Shown here piece by piece: positions 26,339 through 34,334 of a stretch of DNA of 59,904 nucleotides (positions are counted from its first letter, which is position 1; each line of letters begins with the position of its first letter). The translations under genes and the position numbers were made by a program. The stretch is from Cytophagaceae bacterium (lineage in GTDB: Bacteria > Bacteroidota > Bacteroidia > Cytophagales > Flexibacteraceae), in assembly GCA_947458545.1 (NCBI GenBank), contig CANGYH010000003.1:165809-225712 (forward strand). Reading direction: 5' to 3'. A model generated the notes under the pieces. The model did not search any database. It was given only the letters and a program-made list of their open reading frames with translations, and was not told the DNA's origin.

Positions 26339-27379
26339 ATGCCTCTGCTTGAGTTCACCGATTGCGGCATCTATTGCCGGGCGGCCGATGTGTATATAGA
26401 CCCCTGGCGGCCCGTGCCCCGGGCGCTCATCACGCATGCCCACAGCGACCATGCCCGCTGGGGAATGCAGCATTACCTGGCCCACCCCATCTCCATACCG
26501 GTGATGCGGTTGCGGTTGGGGGCCGATATCTCCGTGCAGCCAATTGAGTTTGGCGAGCAAATCAGCGTAAATGGCGTGCAGATCAGCTACCATCCGGCAG
26601 GGCACATTCCGGGCTCGGCCCAGATACGGGTGGCGCACAAGGGAGAGGTCTGGGTGGTGAGCGGCGACTATAAGCTGGAAGACGACGGCATCTCGGACGT
26701 GTGGGAGCCGGTGCCCTGCCAGCACTTCATCACCGAGAGTACGTTTGGGCTGCCCGTGTATCGCTGGGCACCCCAGGCCGAAGTGTTTGCCGACATCAAC
26801 CGGTGGTGGACCCAAAACGCCGCCGAGGGCCGGGCCTCGGTGCTGTTTGCCTATGCCCTGGGCAAGGCGCAGCGCATTTTACGCAATGTGGACCGCAGCA
26901 TCGGGCCGATCTTCTGCCACGGGGCCGTCGCCAATACGAACGACGTGCTCCAGCCGTTTTTACCCTGGTTGAGCGAGGTGGGCCGGGTAGAGGGCCCTCC
27001 TGGCAAGGCCGAGTACCGCCGGGCGTTGGTGGTGGCACCGCCCTCGGCCCAGGGCACCCCGTGGATGCGCAAGTTTGCACCCTACGCCACGGGCGTCTGC
27101 TCGGGGTGGATGAGCCTGCGCGGTGCACGGCGGCGGCGCGCGGCAGACCGCGGCTTTGTGCTGTCAGACCATTGCGACTGGCCGAGCCTGAACCAGGCCA
27201 TCCAGCTATGCGGCGCCGAGCATGTGTACGTGACGCACGGCTACACCGCCGCCTACGCCCGCTATGTAAACGAACACCTGGCCGGCGTCCACGCCGCGGA
27301 GGTGCACACCCTCTATGGCATCGACGAAGAAGAAGCCGACCTGAAAGAAACCCTTGCACCCGAAGGCGAAACCTCCTAA
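26339..27379 (+). CDS. Ligase-associated DNA exonuclease (metallo-beta-lactamase/beta-CASP type)
   Basis: This 346-residue protein has the metal motif THAHSDHA (His33, His35, Asp37, His38), the PAGHIPGSAQI motif and SGDYKLEDD, followed by a beta-CASP-like region with SDHCDW near the end. This matches the mRNA 3'-end-processing-like exonucleases that usually sit with an ATP-dependent DNA ligase and a helicase. Here neither partner is adjacent, so it is an orphan. It probably acts in DNA end processing. It is followed 11 bp later by the Uma2 gene. Confidence 0.85.
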   Translation: MPLLEFTDCGIYCRAADVYIDPWRPVPRALITHAHSDHARWGMQHYLAHPISIPVMRLRLGADISVQPIEFGEQISVNGVQISYHPAGHIPGSAQIRVAHKGEVWVVSGDYKLEDDGISDVWEPVPCQHFITESTFGLPVYRWAPQAEVFADINRWWTQNAAEGRASVLFAYALGKAQRILRNVDRSIGPIFCHGAVANTNDVLQPFLPWLSEVGRVEGPPGKAEYRRALVVAPPSAQGTPWMRKFAPYATGVCSGWMSLRGARRRRAADRGFVLSDHCDWPSLNQAIQLCGAEHVYVTHGYTAAYARYVNEHLAGVHAAEVHTLYGIDEEEADLKETLAPEGETS

Positions 27380-27390
27380 CTTAGAGCCGT

Positions 27391-27963
27391 ATGCGCCCCG
27401 CCCCAGACACCGGATGGACCTATACCCGCATGCTGGCAGAGCTGCCGGAAGGTAGTCGGTATGAGCTGTACGGGGGTAACTTGGTGCCCATGAGTCCTTC
27501 GCCCTCGTACGAGCACAACCGCATTTCTCGCCGGCTTGAGAAGATTTTGAGCCGGATCATTGAAGACACCGGCATTGGTGAGATCATGCACGCGCCGATG
27601 GACGTAGAGCTGGCCCCGAATGAGGTGGTGCAGCCGGATTTATTTGTGTTGCTCTATCCCATCCAGGCCCGGATTGCCCGCCATATAATCGGAGCGCCAG
27701 AGCTGGTGATTGAGATTGTCTCGCCAGGCAGCAGCAAATCTGACCGGATAGAGAAAAAAGCCATCTACGCCCGCCACGGTGTAAAAGAATACTGGCTGGT
27801 GGACCCCGCCTACAAAGCCATTGAAATCAACACCCTGCAAGGCAATTCCTACCAAACCCACGATTACGCCGAATTGCAGGGCGAAGTAAGCTCTGCCCTG
27901 CTGCCAGAGCTTGTCGTTACCTGCGAGGAGGTGTTTGGTGAGGCGAGGCACAGCCTCGCATGA
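27391..27963 (+). CDS. Uma2-family PD-(D/E)XK endonuclease-like protein
   Basis: This 190-residue protein has the Uma2 (DUF820) pattern: RYELYGGNLVPMSPSPSYEH near the N-terminus, QPDLFVL (Asp83), PELVIEIVSPGSS (Glu108) and YARHGVKEYWLVDP. The family has a restriction-endonuclease fold but mostly unknown roles. It lies 11 bp after the exonuclease gene, so the two may be cotranscribed. The last residues (GEARHSLA) and the stop codon are made from a dispersed palindromic repeat (27943-27993), so the original C-terminus was probably altered. Confidence 0.88.
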   Translation: MRPAPDTGWTYTRMLAELPEGSRYELYGGNLVPMSPSPSYEHNRISRRLEKILSRIIEDTGIGEIMHAPMDVELAPNEVVQPDLFVLLYPIQARIARHIIGAPELVIEIVSPGSSKSDRIEKKAIYARHGVKEYWLVDPAYKAIEINTLQGNSYQTHDYAELQGEVSSALLPELVVTCEEVFGEARHSLA

Positions 27964-27993
27964 GCACGTGACAATGGCAAAGCCATTGCACAG
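27943..27993. repeat. Dispersed palindromic repeat overlapping the end of the Uma2 gene
   Basis: It holds two palindromes, GCGAGGC-ACA-GCCTCGC (27943-27959) and CAATGGC-AAA-GCCATTG (27972-27988), joined by ATGAGCACGTGA. It is the reverse complement of copies at 50038-50087 and 59660-59709. Confidence 0.9.
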
Positions 27994-28004
27994 TTATTTA
28001 TTGG

Positions 28005-30038
28005 TTAGGGCTTTAGGTAGGTCTCCAGCCAATCAAAAAACTCCCGATGCCAAACGAGGCTGTTTTGGGGTTTGAGCACCCAGTGGCCCTCGTCGGGGAA
28101 GTAGAGGAACTTGCTGGGGATGCCCCGCATCTGCGCCGCCGTGTAGGCTTCCATGCCCTGGCCCTCGGGTACGCGGAAGTCTAGCCCGCCGTGGATGACG
28201 AGCATCGGCGTATCCCAACGGTCCACCAGGCGGTGGGGGCTGTATTGCACGTAGCTGCCCGGCTGGGGCTTTTGCCAGTAAGGGCCGCCCATCTCGTGGT
28301 TAGAGAAGAAGAGCTCCTCGGTGGTGCCGAACATACTCTCCAGGTTGTACACCCCGCAGTGGCTGATGAAGGCCTTGAACCGCTTCTGGTGGATGCCTGC
28401 CAGGTAATAGACTGAGTAGCCCCCGTAGCTGGCCCCCACCGCCCCGAGGCGGTTGCGGTCCACATAAGGTAGGGTAGCGGCATCGTCTATGGCGGCTAGG
28501 TAGTCGCGCATGGGTTGGCCGCCCCAGTCTCCGCTGATCTCGTCGTTCCAGCTGCGGCCGAAGCCGGGCATGCCACGTCGGCAGGGGGCTACAATCACGT
28601 AGCCCGGTGCAGAAAGCACATTGAAGTTCCACCTGTAGCTGAAGTTCTGGCTAACCGGGCTTTGCGGCCCGCCCTGGCAGAAGAGAAGGGCCGGGTACTT
28701 CTTGGCCGGGTCAAAGCCGGGGGGCAGTATCATCCAGACGAGCATGTCTTTGCCGTCGCTGGTGCGCACCATGCGTTGCTCTATCCGGGCAAGCTCCGTG
28801 TTGGCCACGGTCTGGGCATTGGCCTGGGTCAGGTTGCTCTGTGTGCCGCGCTTGGGGTCCAGGGCAATCAGGTCTGCCGGGGCATCCATGGCTGTGCGCG
28901 TGCAGACGAGCTGCCCCCCTGCCGCCAACTGGCAGTCGGCCAGGTTCTGGCGGCCTTGGCTTACCATGCGGGGGGCGGTGCCCTCTTGGCCAAAGTAGAA
29001 GATCTGCTCGGTGCCCCGCTGGTGCACTGGCGCGTAGAGGCCCTTGCCATCCGCCGCCCAAACGGGCGTACCGGCCAGGCCTTCGTCAAAGTTGGCGGTT
29101 AGGTCTTTGCGCTGGCCGGTGGCCAGGTCTAGCACCAGCAGGCGAGCCTTGTCTGCCTCGTTGCCAGCGCCAGCCATGCTGGTGTAGGCCAGCCGCTTGC
29201 CGTCGGCGCTTGGGGCGGGGTTGCGGTCGTAGCCGGGGTTGCCCTCCGTCAGGTTGCGGGTGGCGCGGGCTTGCAGGTCTATCTGGTAGATATCTGTATT
29301 GGTGCTGGTTGCCCGGGCGGCACCCCGCTCTTTGCGGCAGGCGTAGTACACAAAGCGGCCATCGGCGCTTACGGCCACATCCTCCATGCCGCCCATGGGG
29401 GGCACGGGGCAGTCAAAAGGCTGGCCCTCCATCAAGTCTGCCCCGACGCGCTTGCCGGGCGGCAGCCAGAAGAGGTGGGCGTAGGTGCCGTCGGCCCAGC
29501 GGTTCCAGTGCCGGTAGAGCAGGCCCGTAAAGAGGCTAGCCTTCGTCTTGGAAGCATCGGGGTATTTCTCGGCCAGAGACGTATCCAGCTTCACCTTGCT
29601 GCTGTAGATCAGGCCTGCGTTGCCGGGCAGCCACACAAACCCGTCCACGTCTTTGGGGGCCTGGGTCAGCACCTCGCGGCCGGTCCCGTCCGGGTTCATC
29701 ACCCAGACCTGGGTAGTGCCGTCTTTATCGGCCAGGTAGCCGATTTTGCGGCCGTCGGGCGTCCACCGGGGGCTGCTTTGGTTGCCGGGCTCGGCCAGCA
29801 GGGCTTTGGGGTTGGCCGGGGCCGAGGTGCCCGCGATGTAGAGGTCTTTGTCGCCCTTGTTGTCGGCAACAGAAATCCGGGTAACCCCATACACCACCCG
29901 CTTGCCGTCGGGGGATACGTGGTACTCGCCCACGCGGGCCAGCGAGAGGAGCCACTCGGGCGTGGGGCGTTGTTTGGCGGGTTGGGCCTGGGCCAGCAGC
30001 GGCAGGGCCACCAGCAGGGTTATCGCAATCCTGAACAT
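28005..30038 (-). CDS. Secreted or periplasmic S9-family (prolyl oligopeptidase-type) peptidase
   Basis: This 677-residue protein starts at ATG 30038 with a signal peptide (MFRIAITLLVALPLLAQA). The N-terminal two-thirds is a WD40-like propeller with repeated PDG motifs (SPDGKRVVYG, TPDGRKIGYL, SADGRFVYYA). The C-terminal alpha/beta-hydrolase domain has the triad Ser537 (GASYGGY), Asp620 (HGGLDFRV) and His652 (DEGHWV). It probably cleaves short peptides, DPP-like. The upstream element CAACTTTG ends five bases before the ATG. The longer frame to 30239 is antisense to the glyoxalase gene and is rejected. Confidence 0.94.
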   Translation of the reverse strand: MFRIAITLLVALPLLAQAQPAKQRPTPEWLLSLARVGEYHVSPDGKRVVYGVTRISVADNKGDKDLYIAGTSAPANPKALLAEPGNQSSPRWTPDGRKIGYLADKDGTTQVWVMNPDGTGREVLTQAPKDVDGFVWLPGNAGLIYSSKVKLDTSLAEKYPDASKTKASLFTGLLYRHWNRWADGTYAHLFWLPPGKRVGADLMEGQPFDCPVPPMGGMEDVAVSADGRFVYYACRKERGAARATSTNTDIYQIDLQARATRNLTEGNPGYDRNPAPSADGKRLAYTSMAGAGNEADKARLLVLDLATGQRKDLTANFDEGLAGTPVWAADGKGLYAPVHQRGTEQIFYFGQEGTAPRMVSQGRQNLADCQLAAGGQLVCTRTAMDAPADLIALDPKRGTQSNLTQANAQTVANTELARIEQRMVRTSDGKDMLVWMILPPGFDPAKKYPALLFCQGGPQSPVSQNFSYRWNFNVLSAPGYVIVAPCRRGMPGFGRSWNDEISGDWGGQPMRDYLAAIDDAATLPYVDRNRLGAVGASYGGYSVYYLAGIHQKRFKAFISHCGVYNLESMFGTTEELFFSNHEMGGPYWQKPQPGSYVQYSPHRLVDRWDTPMLVIHGGLDFRVPEGQGMEAYTAAQMRGIPSKFLYFPDEGHWVLKPQNSLVWHREFFDWLETYLKP

Positions 30039-30043
30039 GTGCC

Positions 30044-30051
30044 CAAAGTTG
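30044..30051 (-). promoter_or_regulatory. -7-like element CAACTTTG five bases before the S9 peptidase ATG
   Basis: CAACTTTG on the minus strand, one mismatch from TAnnTTTG, followed by GGCAC and ATG. It implies a leaderless or near-leaderless transcript. Confidence 0.45.
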
Positions 30052-30064
30052 GAGCACCAAGCCG

Positions 30065-30451
30065 CTATTTCGGCTCGATGAAATCCCACTTGTTGCCCCA
30101 GGGGTCTGCAAACACCACCACGGTGCCGAAGTCCTCCTCCCGAGGGCTTTCTGTAAAGGCTACCCCGTAGGCCTGCATACGGCGGTAGTCGCGCCAAAAG
30201 TCGTCTGTGTACAGAAACAGAAAGACCCGGTCGCCGCATTGGCGGCCAACGGCGGCGCGCTGTGCCTCCGTCGTGGGCTGGGCCAGCAGAAAATGCACAG
30301 GGCTGCCCGGCTGGGCCACCCGCACCCAGCGCTTGGTCGTGCTGCGGGGCGTATCCTCCAACAGCTCAAACCCCAGGGCCTGGGTAAAGTAGGCAATGGC
30401 CTGGTCATAGTCAGGCACCAGCAGGGTAATCTGGGCAGCGGGGCGGCTCAT
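30065..30451 (-). CDS. Glyoxalase/bleomycin-resistance (VOC) family protein
   Basis: This 128-residue VOC-superfamily protein starts at ATG 30451 (MSRPAAQITLLVPDYDQAIA). The typical pattern is present: a first strand with LLVPDYDQAIAYFTQALGFE, and a closing motif VVVFADPWGNKWDFIEP. Members bind a divalent metal and act as lyases, dioxygenases or drug-binding proteins; the activity here is unknown. CACCTTTG (30463-30456) ends four bases before the ATG. It lies 26 bp upstream of the S9 peptidase start. Confidence 0.9.
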   Translation of the reverse strand: MSRPAAQITLLVPDYDQAIAYFTQALGFELLEDTPRSTTKRWVRVAQPGSPVHFLLAQPTTEAQRAAVGRQCGDRVFLFLYTDDFWRDYRRMQAYGVAFTESPREEDFGTVVVFADPWGNKWDFIEPK

Positions 30452-30455
30452 GCCG

Positions 30456-30463
30456 CAAAGGTG
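30456..30463 (-). promoter_or_regulatory. -7-like element CACCTTTG four bases before the VOC gene ATG
   Basis: CACCTTTG on the minus strand is followed by CGGC and ATG (30451). It is a second leaderless-type promoter close to that of the S9 gene. Confidence 0.45.
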
Positions 30464-30509
30464 CAGCCGAGAGTATGCATAAAAAAGGGCAGGGCCCAAA
30501 GCCCCACCC

Positions 30510-30543
30510 TAATTCTTAATTCTTAATTCTTAATTCTTAATTC
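30510..30543. repeat. Heptameric tandem repeat (TTAATTC), four full copies
   Basis: Four exact TTAATTC units (30516-30543) plus a partial one. The TAA stop codon of the glutathione peroxidase gene (30539-30537) lies in the last unit. The same heptamer occurs at 42946-42973. Confidence 0.95.
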
Positions 30544-31076
30544 CGATCAATGGCCTTCGCCAGCTCCTCGCTCAACGGTTTGGTGCCGCTGCCAAAATGC
30601 TGAATTAAATTACCATTTTCGTCAATGAGGTATTTATTGAAATTCCAGCTCGGGGCCCCATCGTGCACGCCGTTCTGGTCTTTCTTGCTCAGCCATTGGT
30701 AGAGCGGGTGGGCGTTGCTCCCCTTCACCACGATTTTCTCCATCATCGGGAAGGTGACGCCGTAATTCTTCGTGCAGAAGGCTTTGATCTCCTGGTTGGT
30801 GCCCGGCTCTTGGCCCCCAAACTCGTTGCTGGGGAAGCCGATCACCACGAGTTTGCCCTTGTACTTCTGGCTTAGCTTCTCCAGGTCGGCATACTGGGGC
30901 GTATAGCCGCACTCGCTGGCCACGTTCACGATCAAGACCTTCTTGCCCTTAAACTGGCTCAGGGCCACCTCTTTGCCGTCTATGCTGCGGACGGTGAAGT
31001 CGTACAAAGTCTTGCGCGGGGCAGCAGCCAGGTTCAGCAGGCCGGTGCCGAGGGCGAGCAACAAAAGCGTTTTCAT
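30537..31076 (-). CDS. Glutathione peroxidase family thiol peroxidase (exported)
   Basis: This 179-residue protein starts at ATG 31076 with a signal-like N-terminus (MKTLLLLALGTGLLNLAAAP). Catalytic residues are Cys56 (NVASECGYT, Cys in place of Sec), Gln89 (FPSNEFGGQEPG), and Trp144-Asn145 (PSWNFNKYL). It reduces hydrogen or lipid peroxides, probably using thioredoxin-like proteins, and may act in the periplasm. The stop codon is supplied by the TTAATTC tandem repeat, so changes in repeat number would alter what follows the stop but not the protein. Confidence 0.94.
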   Translation of the reverse strand: MKTLLLLALGTGLLNLAAAPRKTLYDFTVRSIDGKEVALSQFKGKKVLIVNVASECGYTPQYADLEKLSQKYKGKLVVIGFPSNEFGGQEPGTNQEIKAFCTKNYGVTFPMMEKIVVKGSNAHPLYQWLSKKDQNGVHDGAPSWNFNKYLIDENGNLIQHFGSGTKPLSEELAKAIDRN

Positions 31077-31186
31077 ATACGGTACAACTGCCTTTGGGTG
31101 TAGAATGTTGCTTGGGTAGATAAATGGGTATCTCAACTCCAAATTTTTCGGCAACAATCTGGAAATGTATCAGGTATCTTTACCAT

Positions 31187-31363
31187 ATGACCAAGACCCA
31201 AGCCCAAGAGATAGTGGAGCAGATGCCGGCTGACTTCGCCGCTGAAGAATTGGTGGAGCGGTTGCTATTCGTAGCGGAAGTAGAGGCAGGATTGGCGCAA
31301 GCTGATGCAGGTGAAACACGCACCCAGGCTGAAGCAGAAGCCTTGGCCAAGCTATGGAAGTAG
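31187..31363 (+). CDS. Putative antitoxin of a ParE-type toxin-antitoxin pair
   Basis: This 58-residue acidic protein starts at ATG 31187 (MTKTQAQEIVEQMPADFAAE). It is helical and rich in Ala/Glu and its end overlaps the toxin start by 10 bp, as is usual for antitoxins. It shows no clear DNA-binding motif, so the name rests on size and position. TATCTTTA, directly upstream (about 31174-31181), is close to the -7 consensus. Confidence 0.7.
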   Translation: MTKTQAQEIVEQMPADFAAEELVERLLFVAEVEAGLAQADAGETRTQAEAEALAKLWK

Positions 31364-31632
31364 TTTGGACAAATTTGGCCTTAGAGGATTTGCAAGCCAT
31401 CCGGGATTATATAGCTCTAGGCTCTACTAAGTATGCTGAAAGATTTGTAAACCAGGTGTTTAGACGAACCAGTTTACTTAGCACTTTCCCCATGGTTGGC
31501 AGAAAGGTGCCCGAATTTGATAAAGAGCATATCCGAGAACTGTTTTACCAGTCGTACAGGATTGTTTACCGGATAGAAAGCAAGCAGATATCCGTCTTGC
31601 GTGTCAGGCATCAGGCCCAGCAGCGGCATTAG
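31354..31632 (+). CDS. RelE/ParE-family toxin
   Basis: This 92-residue protein has the ParE pattern: VVWTNLALEDLQAIRDYIAL, FVNQVFRRTSLLSTFPMVGR, then IRELFYQSYRIVYRIESKQI and VLRVRHQAQQ. ParE toxins poison DNA gyrase; RelE relatives cut mRNA on the ribosome. The ParE branch is more likely from the YRIVYRI...VLRVRH ending. It overlaps its antitoxin gene and is probably translated together with it. Confidence 0.92.
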   Translation: MEVVWTNLALEDLQAIRDYIALGSTKYAERFVNQVFRRTSLLSTFPMVGRKVPEFDKEHIRELFYQSYRIVYRIESKQISVLRVRHQAQQRH

Positions 31633-31744
31633 TAAGGGCATCTCTAGTATATAAGGCCACTCATAATTAACCCAGAGTGGCTCTTTTGACTGTAGCTTTA
31701 TAGCTTCACGCCTTTATTAACCTTTTACAAACCAGCGCTTCTGT

Positions 31745-33523
31745 TTGATGATGCTACGTGTACCCCTGTTGCTGGCCGCCCTGTTGTTAGGGTTGGGCCA
31801 AGCCCGCGCCCAGTTTAGCCTAACGGTATTGCAGCCCGCCGCAGAGGCAGGTGTAGTGCCCAACACCGTGCCACCCGATGCCACCTGGGGCTTTGGCGAC
31901 CCCAACGTGCTGCCCGCGGTAACGGGCACCTGCCAATGGGCCAGCCCAGATACCTTGGCTCTTACCTCTGACATCTCTACCCTGGGCAACCTTACGGGCA
32001 AGGTTGCCGTGGTGCGCCGCGGCACCGTGCTGCGCTCGCACAAGGTGTGGCGTTGCCAGCGCGCCGGGGCCATTGCCGTGGTAATGGTAAACAACACGGC
32101 TGCGCCGCCTCGCATACTAGCCTCTGAAGACTCTGGGGCGCTGGTGACGATCCCCGTGATTTTGGTGCCCAAAGAGTGGGGCGACAGGCTACGCGTCCAG
32201 ATTGGCGCCGGGCAGGTGCAGGTGCGGCTGGGCAACATTCAGGGCCAGTATCCGCACAATCTGGTGCTGAACCGCAAAGAGGTGTTTGCCCCGACGCAGT
32301 TTGTGCTGCCCGAGTTTATGGTGCGCACACCGCAAGACCTGACCTTTCCGGTAGGGGGCAAGTTCCGCAACTTTGGCAGCCAGCCGGCTACAAATGCCAT
32401 ACTGCGGGCAGAGGTGTTCCGCACCGCACCCAACCCGGCGCGCCTATGGGCAGACTCTTTCTCTACCGCCAGCATGGCCGTGGGAGACTCGGCTGACCAG
32501 CGCCTGGCAAACTTTAGCCTGGTGCAGGCGCTTGGCAGCCAGCCCAATTACCGCGGTGCCTACCGGCTGCGGTACACAGCCTACGAGCCCGGGCAGGTTG
32601 ATGGCAACCCAGGAGACAATACGGTAAGCCTAGACTTCCACCTAGACTCTGCCACCTTCTCAAAGGGCCGTATCAACCTAGACCCCGCAAGCACAACTTA
32701 CTACCAGCCCTTGTTTACCTCTGGCTATACACGCTCTGGCGGTGGCGCCATCAAATGGGGGCATCACCTGCGGGTGGGCTCGGTAGGGGCCAACCTGGTG
32801 TCTATGACGTGTGCCGTTACCTCTAACGGCCCACCCGCCAACGACCTGGCCGGCGAAGCCATTGACGTGGAAGTACACGAATGGGCAGACGCCAACAACG
32901 ACAGCGCCATCCAGGTAGCCGAGGTAACCTTGCTGGGCAACGGTACCCGGGTGTACAACAGCCAGAACGAGTCTTATGTCTTCTACACGCTAGAAGTCAG
33001 TGATGTGGCCACGGGGTCAGCAGGCGTAGCCCTGGAGCCTGGCAAGCGCTATCTGCTGGTGGTGAGCTACGCAGGCAACAAAACCATCTTTATTGCGGCA
33101 GACGATGCATACATCAACTACCAGCGCAACTTCTTGGATGCCCCTAACGGCGACTGGTACACACCGCTCTTTAATGGTACGGGCTGGGGCTACTTCCGCG
33201 ATTCGCCCATACCGGCCATGCGGGCTACGCTGAGCCAGGCTACGGCCGTGGCGTCTCGGCTGGGGGCTAAGGGACTTTCTGTTTACCCCAACCCCGCGTC
33301 GGCATCGGTAACGGTGCAGACCACGGCCGCTTTGGGCAACGGCCCCGCCACCCTACGCTTGCTAGACGCCACCGGGCGCGTCTGCCTGCAGCAGCCCGTG
33401 CTGCTTGGCACAGGTACGCAGCGCACGCTGCTGCCTACGGCCAGCCTGGCACCGGGCCTGTACACCGTAGAGGTGGCTGGGCCCAAAGGCGTAGCCACGC
33501 AACGGCTGGCCGTTGTGCGCTAG
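31745..33523 (+). CDS. Secreted PA-domain protein with T9SS sorting domain (paralogue 1 of 3)
   Basis: This 592-residue protein starts with a signal peptide (MMMLRVPLLLAALLLGLGQA). A protease-associated-like domain spans about 75-150 (LTGKVAVVRRG, QRAGAIAVVMVNN, IPVILVPKEWGD). Next are a CARDB-like region (NFGSQPATNAILRAEVF), an Asp-rich segment with VEVHEWADANNDSAI, and a C-terminal type A sorting domain (LSVYPNPASASVTV to GLYTVEV and RLAVVR). No protease catalytic domain is visible. It is a paralogue of the genes at 51057 and 53312. It ends at a strong terminator (33541-33585). Export by T9SS is a confident inference; the job is unknown. Confidence 0.85.
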   Translation: MMMLRVPLLLAALLLGLGQARAQFSLTVLQPAAEAGVVPNTVPPDATWGFGDPNVLPAVTGTCQWASPDTLALTSDISTLGNLTGKVAVVRRGTVLRSHKVWRCQRAGAIAVVMVNNTAAPPRILASEDSGALVTIPVILVPKEWGDRLRVQIGAGQVQVRLGNIQGQYPHNLVLNRKEVFAPTQFVLPEFMVRTPQDLTFPVGGKFRNFGSQPATNAILRAEVFRTAPNPARLWADSFSTASMAVGDSADQRLANFSLVQALGSQPNYRGAYRLRYTAYEPGQVDGNPGDNTVSLDFHLDSATFSKGRINLDPASTTYYQPLFTSGYTRSGGGAIKWGHHLRVGSVGANLVSMTCAVTSNGPPANDLAGEAIDVEVHEWADANNDSAIQVAEVTLLGNGTRVYNSQNESYVFYTLEVSDVATGSAGVALEPGKRYLLVVSYAGNKTIFIAADDAYINYQRNFLDAPNGDWYTPLFNGTGWGYFRDSPIPAMRATLSQATAVASRLGAKGLSVYPNPASASVTVQTTAALGNGPATLRLLDATGRVCLQQPVLLGTGTQRTLLPTASLAPGLYTVEVAGPKGVATQRLAVVR

Positions 33524-33540
33524 CGCTGGCACAAGCTTTT

Positions 33541-33585
33541 AACAAAGCGCCCCTCCGTCTCTAGAAGACGGAGGGGCGCTTTGTT
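33541..33585. terminator. Bidirectional terminator with 20-bp perfect stem
   Basis: Arms 33541-33560 and 33566-33585 are exact complements around CTAGA, with T-rich flanks. It serves the T9SS gene (+) and the peroxiredoxin gene (-). Confidence 0.92.
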
Positions 33586-33601
33586 TTGGAGGCGTTGCGG
33601 C

Positions 33602-34228
33602 TTAGTGAGAGGCCAGGTAGCTAGATACGCCCTCGCGGGTGGCGTTCATGGCGTCTTGGCCTTCTTCCCAGTTGGCGGGGCAAACCTCGCCGAATTTCTC
33701 GTTGTGGATGATGGCATCCAAGGTGCGGATGGTCTCATCTACTGAGCGGCCGAGGGGGAAGTCGTTCACCAGGGCATGGCGTACGGTGCCCTCTTTGTCT
33801 ATGATGAAGGTGCCGCGCAGGGCGATAGGCGCACCCTGGAAGCTGTAATTGCCCTCGTCGTCGTAGCCATACTCCCCGCCGAGCACGTCGTAGGCGATAG
33901 AAATCGTCTTGGCCGTATCTGCCACGATGGGGAAGGTTACACCCTGGATGCCACCCCGGTCTTTGGGTGTCATTAGCCAGGCCAGGTGGGTCTCTTCGGT
34001 GTCGGTGCTGCAACCAACTACCACGGCGCCGCGCTGCTCAAAGTCTGCCAGGCGCTCCTGGAAGGCGTGGATCTCCGTCGGGCAAACGAAGGTGAAGTCT
34101 TTGGGGTAGAAGAAGAAAACGACGTACTTGTCGCCCAGATACTGGTCTAGGCTGAAGTTAGAGATGATTTCTTCGCCGTTGATAACGGCCGGGGCTTCAA
34201 AGCTGGGTGCTTTTTTAAGTACAAGCAT
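33602..34228 (-). CDS. 2-Cys peroxiredoxin (AhpC/Prx1 type)
   Basis: This 208-residue protein starts at ATG 34228 (MLVLKKAPSFEAPAVINGEE). The peroxidatic Cys49 is in FTFVCPTEIHAF and the resolving Cys183 in GEVCPANWEEG, as in typical 2-Cys enzymes. It reduces hydrogen peroxide, alkyl hydroperoxides and peroxynitrite in the cytoplasm. A TACCTTTG element lies 23 nt upstream (34259-34252), which fixes the start against the longer frame to 34312. No ahpF is adjacent. Confidence 0.95.
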   Translation of the reverse strand: MLVLKKAPSFEAPAVINGEEIISNFSLDQYLGDKYVVFFFYPKDFTFVCPTEIHAFQERLADFEQRGAVVVGCSTDTEETHLAWLMTPKDRGGIQGVTFPIVADTAKTISIAYDVLGGEYGYDDEGNYSFQGAPIALRGTFIIDKEGTVRHALVNDFPLGRSVDETIRTLDAIIHNEKFGEVCPANWEEGQDAMNATREGVSSYLASH

Positions 34229-34251
34229 GGTAGAGACGTTGTATCGTGACA

Positions 34252-34259
34252 CAAAGGTA
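34252..34259 (-). promoter_or_regulatory. -7 element TACCTTTG of the peroxiredoxin gene
   Basis: A perfect TAnnTTTG match on the minus strand, 23 nt before the ATG at 34228. Confidence 0.6.
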
Positions 34260-34334
34260 GCGCCGCATGGCGCGGCCACCTTGTGCACCATACTTACAAC
34301 ATCTGTGCCCAAATAGTTTAGACCTTACCCGGGC

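Noticed and set aside
29271-30170. Plus-strand 299-codon frame
   Set aside because: It is antisense to the S9 peptidase and VOC genes, with no recognisable motif.
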